This document shows, one piece after another, positions 33,359-42,780 of a stretch of DNA of 64,000 bases (positions are counted from its first letter, which is position 1; each line of letters opens with the position of its first letter). Where the stretch lies: assembly GCF_047556435.1 (NCBI RefSeq), contig NZ_CP180210.1:3348001-3412000 (forward strand). Direction: 5' to 3'. This DNA is from Alteromonas sp047556435. Its GTDB lineage: Bacteria > Pseudomonadota > Gammaproteobacteria > Enterobacterales > Alteromonadaceae. The position numbers and the translations under genes are program-made. Under the pieces are notes generated by a model. It was not told the DNA's origin and searched no databases. It saw only the letters and a program-made list of their open reading frames with translations.

Positions 33359-33546
33359 CGCCTCCGTGGTATTGGATTTATGTCTGTTAGCGGGTCAGGA
33401 GTGACCATGACATCAGCTGCACAGAAGCGCTGCCGCTGCAGATTCCGGGCGTTAAGACCGTGCAGAGAGGAACAACTTGAACGGGTTATCTGCCAGTTCA
33501 CAACATAGCCGGCCTCGCCGGTGATCACAGATAAGAGAAGTCAGTC

Positions 33547-33975
33547 ATGTTTATTTTATGGTTAAAAGCCCTCCATATCTTTTTTATGATTGCATGGATG
33601 GCGGGGATTTTTTATTTGCCCCGACTGTTTGTCTATCATGCCAGCGCCACTTCTCAGGAAGTCAAAGATCAGTTCATCATAATGGAACGCAGACTGTGGT
33701 TTTTCGTCACTCCATTTGCCTTTCTGACGCTTTTTTTCGGTGTTTGGCTGATAGCAAGTTATGGCATGGACTGGTTTCGTGTATCGGCCTGGCTCCACGT
33801 AAAAATTGCGCTTTTGTTTGCAGTTTACGGCTATCACTTCTATCTGTTTAAACTATGGAAGCAATTTGCACGTAATGAAAATTGTCACTCGTCGACGTTT
33901 TATCGCTTTCTGAACGAAGCGCCCGTTTTAATCTTACTCGCAATTGTTATTCTGGCAGTGGTAAAACCGTTCTAA
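33547..33975 (+). CDS. hemJ: protoporphyrinogen IX oxidase HemJ
   Basis: Membrane haem-biosynthesis enzyme that oxidises protoporphyrinogen IX. The 142-aa protein has four membrane helices and the conserved His in LKALHIFFMIAWMAGIFYLPRLFVYH, with RLWFFVTPF and WLHVKIALLFAVYGYH matching the HemJ (UPF0093) family. HemJ replaces HemG or HemY in many proteobacteria. GAAG sits near the start. It stands alone between the CLC gene and a small gene. Confidence 0.93.
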   Translation: MFILWLKALHIFFMIAWMAGIFYLPRLFVYHASATSQEVKDQFIIMERRLWFFVTPFAFLTLFFGVWLIASYGMDWFRVSAWLHVKIALLFAVYGYHFYLFKLWKQFARNENCHSSTFYRFLNEAPVLILLAIVILAVVKPF

Positions 33976-34096
33976 ATCGCGACGTCAACGATAGAGGTGA
34001 GTACTCCAACAACGATTGATGTTGTGAGAGTCACGTATTTATCTAATCGCTAGCACCGACCTACAGGCAGTAGTCGGTCAAACATCAGGAAACATC

Positions 34097-34279
34097 ATGG
34101 ACGTGAGCAATAAGCACCTTAAGTACCTGTTGGAACGAACAGATATCGCCTTCAATGCGCTTCGCCAACAACCCGAATCTGCGGAACTGAGTACGGCGTA
34201 TGAACAGGCCAGAATGGAGCTGGATACCTATGTGGCTACACTGCGCAATACGCTAAGCCAGAGGCAACATCAGCGCTAA
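34097..34279 (+). CDS. small protein of unknown function
   Basis: A 60-aa acidic-basic, probably all-helical protein (LKYLLERTDIAFNALRQ and YEQARMELDTYVATLRN look amphipathic). The start is supported by AGGA six bases upstream. No family was recognised and no partner is evident; it lies 121 bases after hemJ. Confidence 0.6.
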   Translation: MDVSNKHLKYLLERTDIAFNALRQQPESAELSTAYEQARMELDTYVATLRNTLSQRQHQR

Positions 34280-34427
34280 AGCCAACTCTCAGCGAACGTG
34301 AGTGAGCGTCCGAACAGTGTGTTTTCCTGCGCGCTGTTGAGCATGATTAATATCCGCCACTTTTCAAGGGCAAAAAAGGCCGGCATTGAAAGGTTGCCTC
34401 TACACGGATTGCTCACCTTAATGCTGC

Positions 34428-35066
34428 TCAGGCATTCGGGATTTTGGTAAACATCTCAAACTGATTGGGCAGCGCCTGCGCAAGATCCCCAGACAATGTT
34501 ACATACTCCTGAAGCATTGCAGGCAACTGTCGCCATAATACGGGAAGATTGTCACGTAGCTTGTCGGCATTTTCACCTGAGCGCTGCGATAAAGCTAATT
34601 TATGTCGGGCCAGTGTGGAAAAAAGCTTGAGACAGCGCGCCAGACGCGTTGCAGGATCTTCTTCATCGGCTGATAAAGTCTCACTTTTCGCCTTTCTTTC
34701 CCACGCATTTCGCCATATTGACTCAAGCAGTTGATGCCCTTTTAAGACGCCACCAAGCCAATGCTCAAGCGACTCAGGAATTGTCGCCCCCTCCTGCCAT
34801 CGGCACGCCAGCGGCAAATAATTATCCTGCGTGCGCATCGCGCTAAGGTGATCACGCAGTGTTTCCATCAAACATTCAGCCAGTTCATCCACATCTTCGC
34901 TGACCATGGTGCTACCCGACTGCTGAATTAACCAGGGCATCCAGGTTTCCGGCATGGGTATTTCGGGCGACGCTGCAACAGCAAATATCAGCCCGTCCAT
35001 CTCGTAGTAGGATGGCAGGATGGCGCTGAACTTTGGCAGAGCACTTAACTCCTGAAGCGTTTTCAC
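34428..35066 (-). CDS. UPF0149 (YecA/YgfB-like) family protein
   Basis: A 212-aa soluble protein. YYEMDGLIFAVAASPEIPMPETWMPWLI is the UPF0149 opening (Gly-h-h-A-A... P-x-x-W), and LPLACRWQEGATIPESLEHWLGGVLKGHQLL matches the second conserved block. The SEC-C zinc motif found at the end of some YecA proteins is absent. Function of the family is unclear. It is a single gene on the minus strand. Confidence 0.82.
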   Translation of the reverse strand: MKTLQELSALPKFSAILPSYYEMDGLIFAVAASPEIPMPETWMPWLIQQSGSTMVSEDVDELAECLMETLRDHLSAMRTQDNYLPLACRWQEGATIPESLEHWLGGVLKGHQLLESIWRNAWERKAKSETLSADEEDPATRLARCLKLFSTLARHKLALSQRSGENADKLRDNLPVLWRQLPAMLQEYVTLSGDLAQALPNQFEMFTKIPNA

Positions 35067-35443
35067 GCAAAGATTCCTTCAATAAAATAAACTGATGTCC
35101 GGCTCACTTGCAGTAATTCCGCTAAAACCGGTATCCTGCTGGTAAAGGTTAGCACAAGTTTGTTGTCTCTCTTTGAGTCCTGAATAACGCATGGTTAATT
35201 TCGCAAAACATGGTCATTGCTCTTGATGCGGGACTTACCGTCGAAAAAGCGTGTTTATGGGCTGCCCTTTGGTACTTACAACCAGGCCGGTTGTCTTTTG
35301 ACTTCACCGGTCTGGCCTGCAAAGACCGTATTGATTCGCAACCTGGCTATAGACCCAAGCGACCATAGACCTATGCTAACCTTCCCTGATAGCCGCACAA
35401 TAACAAGCCCTTACAACAATAACTAGAATCACGTGAGTATTAT
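35067..35443. other. 377-base intergenic region before the NRAMP-like gene
   Basis: No gene or clear binding site was found. It should contain the divergent promoters of the UPF0149 and NRAMP-like genes. Confidence 0.5.
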
Positions 35444-36640
35444 ATGGCAAAAGATAAATCCGGTTTTATCATCGCTGCAGCCTTTATCGGCCCAGGCACA
35501 ATCACTACAGCCAGTCTGGCGGGGGCAAACTACGGCTTCCACCTGGTATGGGCACTGCTGTTTTCCATTATTGCCACCATTGTTTTGCAGGACATGGCAG
35601 CTCGATTGGGGATCGCCACAGGACAGGGGCTGTCTTCGGGAATGAAAGACATGATACGCCATCCCTGGTTGCGAGGGGTGTGCATTGCACTAATTGTCAG
35701 CGCAATTGGTATTGGAAATGCGGCTTATGAATCCGGAAACCTCACTGGGGCAGCCATTGGCTTAAATGCTTTTTACGACATGGGGACGGCGGGCTGGGCG
35801 TTGCTACTGGGCGCGCTTGCGGCGTTGTTATTATGGACAGGTCAGCATCAATGGATTGAATCGGTGTTGGTTGCGCTGGTATTTATCATGGCAGGCGTCT
35901 TTTTTCTGACCCTGCTGGTTGCCTCTCCTGACTGGCAAGCCATGCTCTCACAATTTGCCCGCCCAACCCTGGATGTAGGGGCCATTACCACGATTTTGGC
36001 CCTGATCGGCACCACCATCGTGCCTTACAACCTGTTTCTTCACGCCAGCCTTGTGGCTAAGAATACCCGGGGGCTGGATAAAGCCAGTGCAATTCATGCT
36101 TGTCGCAAACAATCTGCTACCGCCATTTCCATGGGCGGCCTGATAACTCTGGTTGTTGTGGCCACGGCAATGACCGCGTTTTACCAGCAGGCTGCAACAC
36201 TGGATGCGGGGAACATCGGCGAGCAGTTAAAGCCTGTTCTGGGTGACTGGGCACAGGCCTTTTTTGCATTAGGGCTATTCTCCGCCGGGCTTACCAGTGC
36301 TATCACTGCACCACTGGCTGCTGCGTTTGCAGTTTGCGGTGCACTTTCTCTGTCTGATGACATGAAAAGTCCGGCCTTCAGGCTGGTCTGGGGGCTGGTT
36401 ATTGCGTGTGGTGTTGCCGTTGCCAGCCTTAACTTCAAGCCACTTTCGGCCATCCTGTTTGCTCAGGCGGCGAATGGCCTTCTGTTACCCATTATTGCCA
36501 TCTTTCTGTTGGTTGTTATGAATAAAAGTAAAGCCTTGGGGGAATTTAAAAACGGTGCCTGGAGCAATCTGCTGGGAATAGTTGTTGTTTCCGTTGTCGT
36601 AGGTCTGGGGGGATACAAGCTGTTTAGCCTGTTTACATAA
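35444..36640 (+). CDS. NRAMP-family transporter lacking the canonical metal-binding residues
   Basis: A 398-aa protein with eleven or so membrane helices and the NRAMP fold signature. In helix 1 the canonical D-P-G-N is replaced by G-P-G-T (AAAFIGPGTITTASLAGANYG, about residues 8-29), so the metal-coordinating Asp and Asn are missing. In helix 6 the M-P-H motif reads V-P-Y-N (IVPYNLFLHASLVAKN), so the metal-binding Met is also absent. Classical MntH-type transport of Mn or Fe is therefore doubtful; related divergent NRAMP clades move other ions or substrates. No MntR or Fur site was seen upstream. Confidence 0.8.
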   Translation: MAKDKSGFIIAAAFIGPGTITTASLAGANYGFHLVWALLFSIIATIVLQDMAARLGIATGQGLSSGMKDMIRHPWLRGVCIALIVSAIGIGNAAYESGNLTGAAIGLNAFYDMGTAGWALLLGALAALLLWTGQHQWIESVLVALVFIMAGVFFLTLLVASPDWQAMLSQFARPTLDVGAITTILALIGTTIVPYNLFLHASLVAKNTRGLDKASAIHACRKQSATAISMGGLITLVVVATAMTAFYQQAATLDAGNIGEQLKPVLGDWAQAFFALGLFSAGLTSAITAPLAAAFAVCGALSLSDDMKSPAFRLVWGLVIACGVAVASLNFKPLSAILFAQAANGLLLPIIAIFLLVVMNKSKALGEFKNGAWSNLLGIVVVSVVVGLGGYKLFSLFT

Positions 36641-36768
36641 CCGATATCACACGGCGTTCTCGCAGCCCAACTCCATGCCTGTAATAGGTCAGAACGCGAG
36701 AGGGCAAGCGCAGTGAAGAGCAATGGGGCCAGTGATTTTAAGCCAGCCCCTTCTGCCCGGCGCTTAAG

Positions 36769-37929
36769 CTATGAGGCCAGTCGCGCGAGGATGTCCTGCA
36801 GCATCGATTTCGAGCAGCCGAAATTGATACGAAAATGGTTTTTTTGGTTAAAGTCTGCCCCCGGGGATGGCCCCACACCTTTGGACTCTGCCCACTTCTG
36901 AACGTTTTCTACTCCGAGGCCGCTGGCATCCACCCAGGCCAGGAAAGTCGCTTCATTCACATGCACAGACAGTCCCTCAATGGCATTTATCGCTGCTACT
37001 ACCATCTCCCGGTTTTCGCGCAAATATGCAAGCTGGGCCTGATGCCACTCATCACAGCGGGTAAAGGCAGCCTCGGTAGCCACCAACCCCATCAAGCTTA
37101 CCCAGGGCACAATTCCGGCTGCCGCTTGCGTAAACTGCATGCGTAACTTGCGATTAGGAATAATGGCAAAGGCTGCGCCAAGACCAGCAATATTGAAGGT
37201 TTTGCTGGCCGCCATCAGCGTCACACTGCTATCTTTCAACGCCTCTTCCCGTCCGGCCGGTATATGCTGGCAACCTGGCTCTAAAATTAAATCGCAATGG
37301 ATTTCATCGGAACATAACGTTACGTTGTGACGATGGCAGATGTCCGCTACCCGATCCATCTCGCTTTGTGTCAGCACCGAGCCCACCGGATTCATAGGAT
37401 TACAGAGAATAAATAATTTACAGTCAGGATCGGCGGCATTGGCTTCCAGTGCATCAAAGTCCAGTGTCGGGCGGCCATTCTCCATAACCGTACCGATGTC
37501 CACACGTTCAAGCCCGTTCAGCTTAGGCGCTGCCAGTAATGGCGGGTAGTTAGGTGTTTGCACCATGACTTTGTCACCTGGCTCGCAGTACGCCTTACAA
37601 GCCACATTAAATGCTGGTACGACACCAGGCGCCCAGACAATCCAGTCAGTATCGATATCCCAGTTATGCTTTTCTTTCAGCCAACGCTGAATGGCCTTCA
37701 GACCTGGCTCGAACTGACCCGGCAATACATAACCTAAGTTTCCGTGCCCGGTTTGCGAGGAAATCGCGTCAAGGATGGGCTGCGCACAGCGAAATTCTGT
37801 GTCGGCAACCCAGGCCGGGATAATGTCCTGACCTTTATACTTTTCCCACTTAAAAGAATAGCGCGATGTTCTGTCTGGTGTTTGATCAAAAAGCGGATTC
37901 ACTCGGATTTCCTGATGCTGATTTTCCAT
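36769..37929 (-). CDS. patB: PLP-dependent C-S lyase, MalY/PatB type
   Basis: A 386-aa fold-type I PLP enzyme of the MalY/PatB group, which cleaves cystathionine or related thioethers. It opens NPLFDQTPDRTSRYSFKWEKY, typical of the group, has ILCNPMNPVGSVLTQSE for cofactor contacts, the aldimine lysine in MAASKTFNIAGLGAAF, and the C-terminal RINFGCS carboxylate-binding arginine. Regulatory functions as in E. coli MalY cannot be inferred here. It is a single minus-strand gene. Confidence 0.93.
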   Translation of the reverse strand: MENQHQEIRVNPLFDQTPDRTSRYSFKWEKYKGQDIIPAWVADTEFRCAQPILDAISSQTGHGNLGYVLPGQFEPGLKAIQRWLKEKHNWDIDTDWIVWAPGVVPAFNVACKAYCEPGDKVMVQTPNYPPLLAAPKLNGLERVDIGTVMENGRPTLDFDALEANAADPDCKLFILCNPMNPVGSVLTQSEMDRVADICHRHNVTLCSDEIHCDLILEPGCQHIPAGREEALKDSSVTLMAASKTFNIAGLGAAFAIIPNRKLRMQFTQAAAGIVPWVSLMGLVATEAAFTRCDEWHQAQLAYLRENREMVVAAINAIEGLSVHVNEATFLAWVDASGLGVENVQKWAESKGVGPSPGADFNQKNHFRINFGCSKSMLQDILARLAS

Positions 37930-38040
37930 ATCATCAGTGTAAAGGCTGGACGCAGAGGAAACTAGCGCCTTTTTAGCTCATCTCTTTATTACTTAAGCGA
38001 AAATTGACATGCCTCAGACATGCATCGCCAACAGAAAAGG

Positions 38041-38421
38041 TTAACTTCCGGCGGTAATTTCCAGCACTTTATTGGCAAGCTCTGCCATGTTTACCGGTTT
38101 TGCCAGAAAACCGGAAGCGCCGAGCTTTTTCGCTGAAATCACCATGTCCCTGCTGGCTTCGGACGTAACGAGCAAAAAAGGGACATTCAATGATGACGCA
38201 ATGCAGGTTTTTAATAATGTCAGCCCATCGTATTCAGGCATATGATGGTCACTGATCACCAGGTCAATTGACGCTTCTGTCTGTTGTAAAAGAAAGTCCC
38301 GGGCCGCTTTACTATTATCAAACGCAAATACTGTCGCCCCAAGACGGTTCTCTAACGCCGTGGTAATCATTTCCAGTGTAATGGCGTCATCTTCAACAAC
38401 CGCTATCGATAATGCGGACAT
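38041..38421 (-). CDS. single-domain response regulator (CheY-like)
   Basis: A 126-aa receiver domain with no output domain. Acidic pocket residues are in VVEDDA (Asp11/Asp12), the phospho-acceptor is Asp58 in ISDHHMPEYDG, and the switch Thr and Lys are in LLVTSE and LAKPVN. The start at 38421 was chosen because AGGTGG precedes it and the domain begins there; longer in-frame starts add non-domain residues. No histidine kinase is adjacent, so its partner is unknown; the Hpt protein at 46.1 kb is a formal candidate. Confidence 0.92.
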   Translation of the reverse strand: MSALSIAVVEDDAITLEMITTALENRLGATVFAFDNSKAARDFLLQQTEASIDLVISDHHMPEYDGLTLLKTCIASSLNVPFLLVTSEASRDMVISAKKLGASGFLAKPVNMAELANKVLEITAGS

Positions 38422-38570
38422 AAACCACCTTTCCTGTTTGCCTCCTCTCAGCATATCGGTATTGTCGGGTTTCGCAAGCGGGAACCTCATGCAATGTAAA
38501 GGAAAAAGCTGCACGTATAGTGCTGTGCGTGCTTTTTATCGTCGCGCGTGTCGAAGAGGCGAAAAAACAA

Positions 38571-38601
38571 AAAAAGGCAGTGCATCACTGCACTGCCTTT
38601 T
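38571..38601. terminator. terminator of typA
   Basis: AAAAAGGCAGTGCA and TGCACTGCCTTTT form a stem of about 13 pairs with a four-base loop, 35 bases past the typA stop; read on the minus strand it ends in a T-tract. Confidence 0.9.
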
Positions 38602-38635
38602 GTGTTACCTGCGCTGCCGGACAGCGCGATAACTC

Positions 38636-40483
38636 TTAGTCTTTTTTCTCACGAGAGGCGCGTTTACGCTCGTTCTCAGTCAGAAGTTTCTTACGAATAC
38701 GAATGCTCTTAGGGGTAACTTCGACAAGCTCATCGTCATCAATAAACTCAAGCGCCTGTTCCAGTGACATCACGATAGGTGGTACCAGGGTCTGCGCTTC
38801 GTCCGTACCAGAAGCACGAACGTTTGTCAGCTGCTTACCTTTCAGAGCGTTTACTGTGAGGTCGTTATCGCGGCTGTGAATGCCGATAACCATACCTTCG
38901 TAAACTTCTACACCGTGACCGATAAACAGACGACCACGCTCCTGTAAGTTAAACAGGGCGTTTGTCAGTGCTTTGCCTGGTGCGTTTGCGATCAGTACGC
39001 CGTTCTTACGCTGACCAATCTTGCCACCTTTATGCGGGCCGTAGTGATCGAACGTGTGATACAGCAGACCCGATCCTGAAGTCAGGGTCATAAATTCGGT
39101 CTGGAAGCCAATCAGGCCCCGGCTTGGAATGATAAAGTCTATGCGAACACGGCCTTTACCATCTGGCGTCATATTGGTCAGCTCAGCTTTACGGTAGCCC
39201 AGCTGTTCCATGACGGAACCCTGATCTTCGTCTTCACAATCGATTGTCAGGGTTTCAAACGGCTCTTCGATGTTGCCGTTCTCATCTTTTTTCAGAATAA
39301 CTTCCGGACGCGACACTGCCAGCTCGTAGCCTTCACGACGCATATTCTCAATCAGGATACCCAGGTGTAGTTCACCACGACCTGACACACGGAATTTATC
39401 CGGGTTCTCGGTTTCTTCAACACGCAGTGCAACGTTGTGCACCAGTTCGTCATTCAGGCGATCAAGGATATTACGTGAAGTCACGTATTTACCTTCTTTA
39501 CCAGAGAATGGCGAAGTGTTTACCTGGAATGTCATGGTCACCGTAGGCTCATCAACCGTAAGTGGAGGCATCGCTTCTACCGCATTCACATCACAAACGG
39601 TATCAGAGATTTTCAGTTCGCCCAGACCAGTGATAGCAATGATGTCGCCTGCGCTGGCCACATCAACTTCGTGTCGATCCAAACCAAGATAGCCCAGTAC
39701 CTGACCTACTTTCCCGTTGCGGGTTTTGCCGTCAGCTGTCGCTACAGTTACCTGCTGGTTAACTTTCACTTTACCGCGCTTGATACGGCCAACACCAATA
39801 ACGCCTACGTAGGAGTTATAGTCCAGCTGCGAGATTTGCATTTGGAATGGGCCGTCTAAATCAACGTTTGGCTCAGCCACTTTATCGATAATCGTCTCGA
39901 AAAGCGGTGTCATATCGGTGCCGGTTTCATCAGAGCTGTGCGACGCCCAACCATTTAGCGCGGACGCGTAGACCACTTCAAAGTCCAGCTGTTCGTCAGT
40001 CGCGCCCAGGTTGTCGAACAGGTCAAACACCTGATCCATTACCCAGTCAGGACGTGCGCCAGGCTTGTCAATTTTGTTAATAACCACAATCGGCTTCAAC
40101 CCCTGCGCAAACGCTTTTTGCGTCACGAAACGGGTTTGCGGCATCGGGCCTTCCTGCGCATCTACCAGCAGCAAAACCGAGTCAGCCATCGACATAACAC
40201 GCTCTACTTCACCACCGAAATCGGCGTGTCCAGGAGTGTCAACGATGTTTATGCGGTAGCCATTCCAGTTGATGGCGGTGTTTTTCGCCAGGATGGTAAT
40301 ACCACGCTCTTTTTCGATGTCATTGGAGTCCATCACACGTTCTTGTGCTTCGCCGCGGCTTTCCAGTGTGCCGGACTGCTGTAGCAGTTTATCTACCAGA
40401 GTAGTCTTACCGTGGTCAACGTGCGCGATGATGGCGATATTCCTTAACTTACTAATATCGTTAAGGTGTGGAGTAGACGTCAT
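38636..40483 (-). CDS. typA: ribosome-associated GTPase TypA/BipA
   Basis: Translational GTPase of 615 aa that helps assembly of the large ribosomal subunit at low temperature and under stress. G1 is AHVDHGKT, G3 is DTPGHADFGGEV and G4 is NKID, followed by EF-G-like domains and the BipA-specific C-terminal domain (KSIRIRKKLLTENERKRASREK). It is divergent from glnA, the arrangement also found in E. coli. The 669-base gap between them carries the glnA control region. Confidence 0.97.
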   Translation of the reverse strand: MTSTPHLNDISKLRNIAIIAHVDHGKTTLVDKLLQQSGTLESRGEAQERVMDSNDIEKERGITILAKNTAINWNGYRINIVDTPGHADFGGEVERVMSMADSVLLLVDAQEGPMPQTRFVTQKAFAQGLKPIVVINKIDKPGARPDWVMDQVFDLFDNLGATDEQLDFEVVYASALNGWASHSSDETGTDMTPLFETIIDKVAEPNVDLDGPFQMQISQLDYNSYVGVIGVGRIKRGKVKVNQQVTVATADGKTRNGKVGQVLGYLGLDRHEVDVASAGDIIAITGLGELKISDTVCDVNAVEAMPPLTVDEPTVTMTFQVNTSPFSGKEGKYVTSRNILDRLNDELVHNVALRVEETENPDKFRVSGRGELHLGILIENMRREGYELAVSRPEVILKKDENGNIEEPFETLTIDCEDEDQGSVMEQLGYRKAELTNMTPDGKGRVRIDFIIPSRGLIGFQTEFMTLTSGSGLLYHTFDHYGPHKGGKIGQRKNGVLIANAPGKALTNALFNLQERGRLFIGHGVEVYEGMVIGIHSRDNDLTVNALKGKQLTNVRASGTDEAQTLVPPIVMSLEQALEFIDDDELVEVTPKSIRIRKKLLTENERKRASREKKD

Positions 40484-40966
40484 GTATAAATCTCAATTCA
40501 AAGACCTGTGGGACCGAAGTGGCTTCCGTGGCGCTGCGAAGATCCGCATAGGTGGGGTAAAAATTGGGCGCGATTATATAGGCTATTGGCAGTAAATAAC
40601 AGGCGCGAATACGTTGTATCCAAAAATTAATCTGTGCAAAAGCTGTTCAGATTGGTGGAAAGCTATTCAGATAACACCGGATTGCTCGTTAAAGTAAAGT
40701 CGATACAAGGTGTTAGCTGAACAATTCTCTGACACCTAGCGCCAATTCCGGGTTTTTGGCTGCTTTTAGATAAATGTGTCTGTGTGTTGTGGTTGCCTGC
40801 TTTGCCAAAATAATAACCTGTCAGAGCGCCGCTACTGACCAATTCTTGCTATGGGTTTATTTTTCCGAGCCTGCGCTGCAACGATAATTTTCACATCTCG
40901 TTTAGCAAAGCGGCCAAAGTTAGCGTAAAGTCAATCGGGCAATGTCTACATAAGCGATGAAAACAT

Positions 40967-41004
40967 TGCACGCATTTGGAGCGAGCAAGCACCAATATGG
41001 TGCA
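40967..41004 (+). promoter_or_regulatory. tandem NtrC-binding sites upstream of glnA
   Basis: GCACCAATATGGTGC (40989-41003) is a perfect match to the NtrC dyad (GCACC-N5-GGTGC). A weaker copy, TGCACGCATTTGGAGCG, lies at 40967-40983. Their centres are 21 bases apart, two helical turns, suiting cooperative binding. They sit about 75 and 95 bases upstream of the sigma-54 promoter, a normal enhancer distance. Confidence 0.88.
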
Positions 41005-41066
41005 CTGGTTTGCATTTTTCCTGTTGTGGCGGGCTGCTATCCCCGATAACTTCGCCCTGAGATAGC

Positions 41067-41082
41067 TGGCATGAATATCGCT
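41067..41082 (+). promoter_or_regulatory. sigma-54 promoter of glnA
   Basis: TGGCATGAATATCGCT has the invariant GG (41068-41069) and GC (41080-41081) separated by ten bases and agrees well with TGGCAC-N5-TTGCT. The predicted start of transcription is near 41093, about 60 bases before the ATG. Confidence 0.82.
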
Positions 41083-41152
41083 TCCGTTTTTCTATCTTGT
41101 TGAGGCGAGACTGATCGCTTCGCATTTTTACATACCAAACCTGGAGGACACG

Positions 41153-42562
41153 ATGTCAGTTGAAAAGGCATTAGAGCTAATTAAAGAGAGTGAAGCGAAA
41201 TTTGTTGATATGCGCTTCACCGATACAAAAGGTAAAGAACAGCACGTATCTATCCCTGTTAGTCAGGTTGATGAAGAGTTCTTTGAAGAAGGAAAGATGT
41301 TCGACGGCTCTTCAATCTCTGGCTGGAAAGGAATCAACGAGTCAGACATGATCCTGATGCCGGATGCCAGCACTGTCGTGGTAGACCCGTTTGCAGAAGA
41401 AGCTCAGGTAAACGTAACGTGTGACATTCTTGAGCCATCAACAATGGAAGGTTACGAGCGTGATCCGCGTTCTGTTGCCCGCCGCGCTGAAGAGTATCTG
41501 AAATCAACTGGCATTGGCGACACGGTATTTTTTGGTCCAGAGCCAGAGTTTTTCATGTTTGACGACGTGAAATTCCACACTGATATGGCCGGTTCTTTTT
41601 ACAAAATCGACTCTTCAGAAGCCAAATGGAATTCAGGCGCGGAGTTTGAAGGCGGTAACTTAGCTCACCGCCCTGGTGTTAAAGGCGGTTACTTCCCGGT
41701 ACCACCGGTAGACTCAGCGCATGATATCCGTACAGCTATGTGTATGGTAATGGAAGAAATGGGTCTGGTTATCGAAGCGCACCACCATGAAGTTGCTACC
41801 GCTGGCCAGAACGAAATTGCCTGCCAATTCAATACACTGGTTAAGAAAGCTGACGAAATTCAGATTTACAAGTATGTTGTTCACAACGTAGCACATGCTT
41901 ACGGTCATACTGCTACCTTTATGCCTAAGCCTCTGGTGGGCGACAACGGTTCAGGTATGCACTGCCACCAGTCTATCTCTAAGGATGGTAAGAACATTTT
42001 TGCGGGTGACAAGTACGCAGGTTTGTCTGATGAAGCGCTTTACTACATCGGCGGTATCATCAAGCACGCACGCGCAATTAATGCGTTTTCTAACGCATCG
42101 ACTAACTCGTATAAGCGTCTGGTCCCAGGCTTTGAAGCACCGGTTATGCTGGCATACTCAGCGCGTAACCGTTCAGCGTCTATCCGTATTCCTTACGTAA
42201 CCAGCGACAAAGCTCGTCGTATCGAAGTTCGTTTCCCTGACCCAACAGCTAACCCTTACCTGGCGTTTACTGCCATGATGATGGCTGGCCTGGACGGGAT
42301 TAAGAACAAGATCCACCCTGGCGACTCTATGGATAAAGATCTTTATGACCTGCCGCCAGAAGAAGCCGCTGAAATCCCAACCGTTGCCAGCTCACTGGAA
42401 ATGGCACTGGAAGCGCTGGATAACGATCGTGACTTCCTGAAAGCCGGTGGCGTTATGACTGACGACATGATTGATGCCTACATCGATCTTAAGATGGAAG
42501 AAGTGACCAAACTTGCTATGACAACTCACCCTGTTGAGTTTGACATGTACTACAGCGTATAA
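41153..42562 (+). CDS. glnA: glutamine synthetase type I
   Basis: Makes glutamine from glutamate and ammonia. The 469-aa length equals the E. coli enzyme. Landmarks are FDGSSISGWKGINESDM, the metal ligands in GPEPEFFMFDD, AHHHEVATAGQNEI, NGSGMHCHQS, the Arg-rich RNRSASIRIP, and NPYLAFTAMMMAGLDG. The adenylylated Tyr lies in the KDLYDLPPEE loop near residue 398. Expression should depend on NtrC and sigma-54, as shown by the upstream sites. A strong terminator follows. Confidence 0.98.
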   Translation: MSVEKALELIKESEAKFVDMRFTDTKGKEQHVSIPVSQVDEEFFEEGKMFDGSSISGWKGINESDMILMPDASTVVVDPFAEEAQVNVTCDILEPSTMEGYERDPRSVARRAEEYLKSTGIGDTVFFGPEPEFFMFDDVKFHTDMAGSFYKIDSSEAKWNSGAEFEGGNLAHRPGVKGGYFPVPPVDSAHDIRTAMCMVMEEMGLVIEAHHHEVATAGQNEIACQFNTLVKKADEIQIYKYVVHNVAHAYGHTATFMPKPLVGDNGSGMHCHQSISKDGKNIFAGDKYAGLSDEALYYIGGIIKHARAINAFSNASTNSYKRLVPGFEAPVMLAYSARNRSASIRIPYVTSDKARRIEVRFPDPTANPYLAFTAMMMAGLDGIKNKIHPGDSMDKDLYDLPPEEAAEIPTVASSLEMALEALDNDRDFLKAGGVMTDDMIDAYIDLKMEEVTKLAMTTHPVEFDMYYSV

Positions 42563-42583
42563 CCACACGCTGAAAGAAATACG

Positions 42584-42609
42584 AAAGCCCGCTGATGCGG
42601 GCTTTTTTT
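42584..42609 (+). terminator. terminator of glnA
   Basis: AAAGCCCGC and GCGGGCTTT pair around TGAT and run into a seven-base T-tract, 22 bases past the glnA stop. Confidence 0.95.
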
Positions 42610-42780
42610 ATGTCTGACAGTTGTCTAGTATAAGTAGCAGTATCACTGTATACCTACACTAGGAAAGGAGAAGCATTCTGCCAGGCAGAGTGCGAAACCC
42701 GGTAGGAAAACGCGAACAGCGGAATTTTCCTGTTGCCAGCCTGTCTTACCGATATGTCTTTTGCTTGTAACCGAGGCCTT

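Larger units (their letters stand above)
40484..41152. other. 669-base divergent control region between typA and glnA
   Basis: No gene is visible. The right half holds two NtrC-type sites (40967-41004), a sigma-54 promoter (41067-41082) and the glnA ribosome binding site GGAGG (about 41143-41147). The left half should contain the typA promoter. Confidence 0.7.

Noticed and set aside
33407..33508. 33-codon Cys/Arg-rich frame with AGGAG six bases upstream, between the CLC gene and hemJ
   Set aside because: Too short to support from sequence alone; the product has no pattern of a known small protein.
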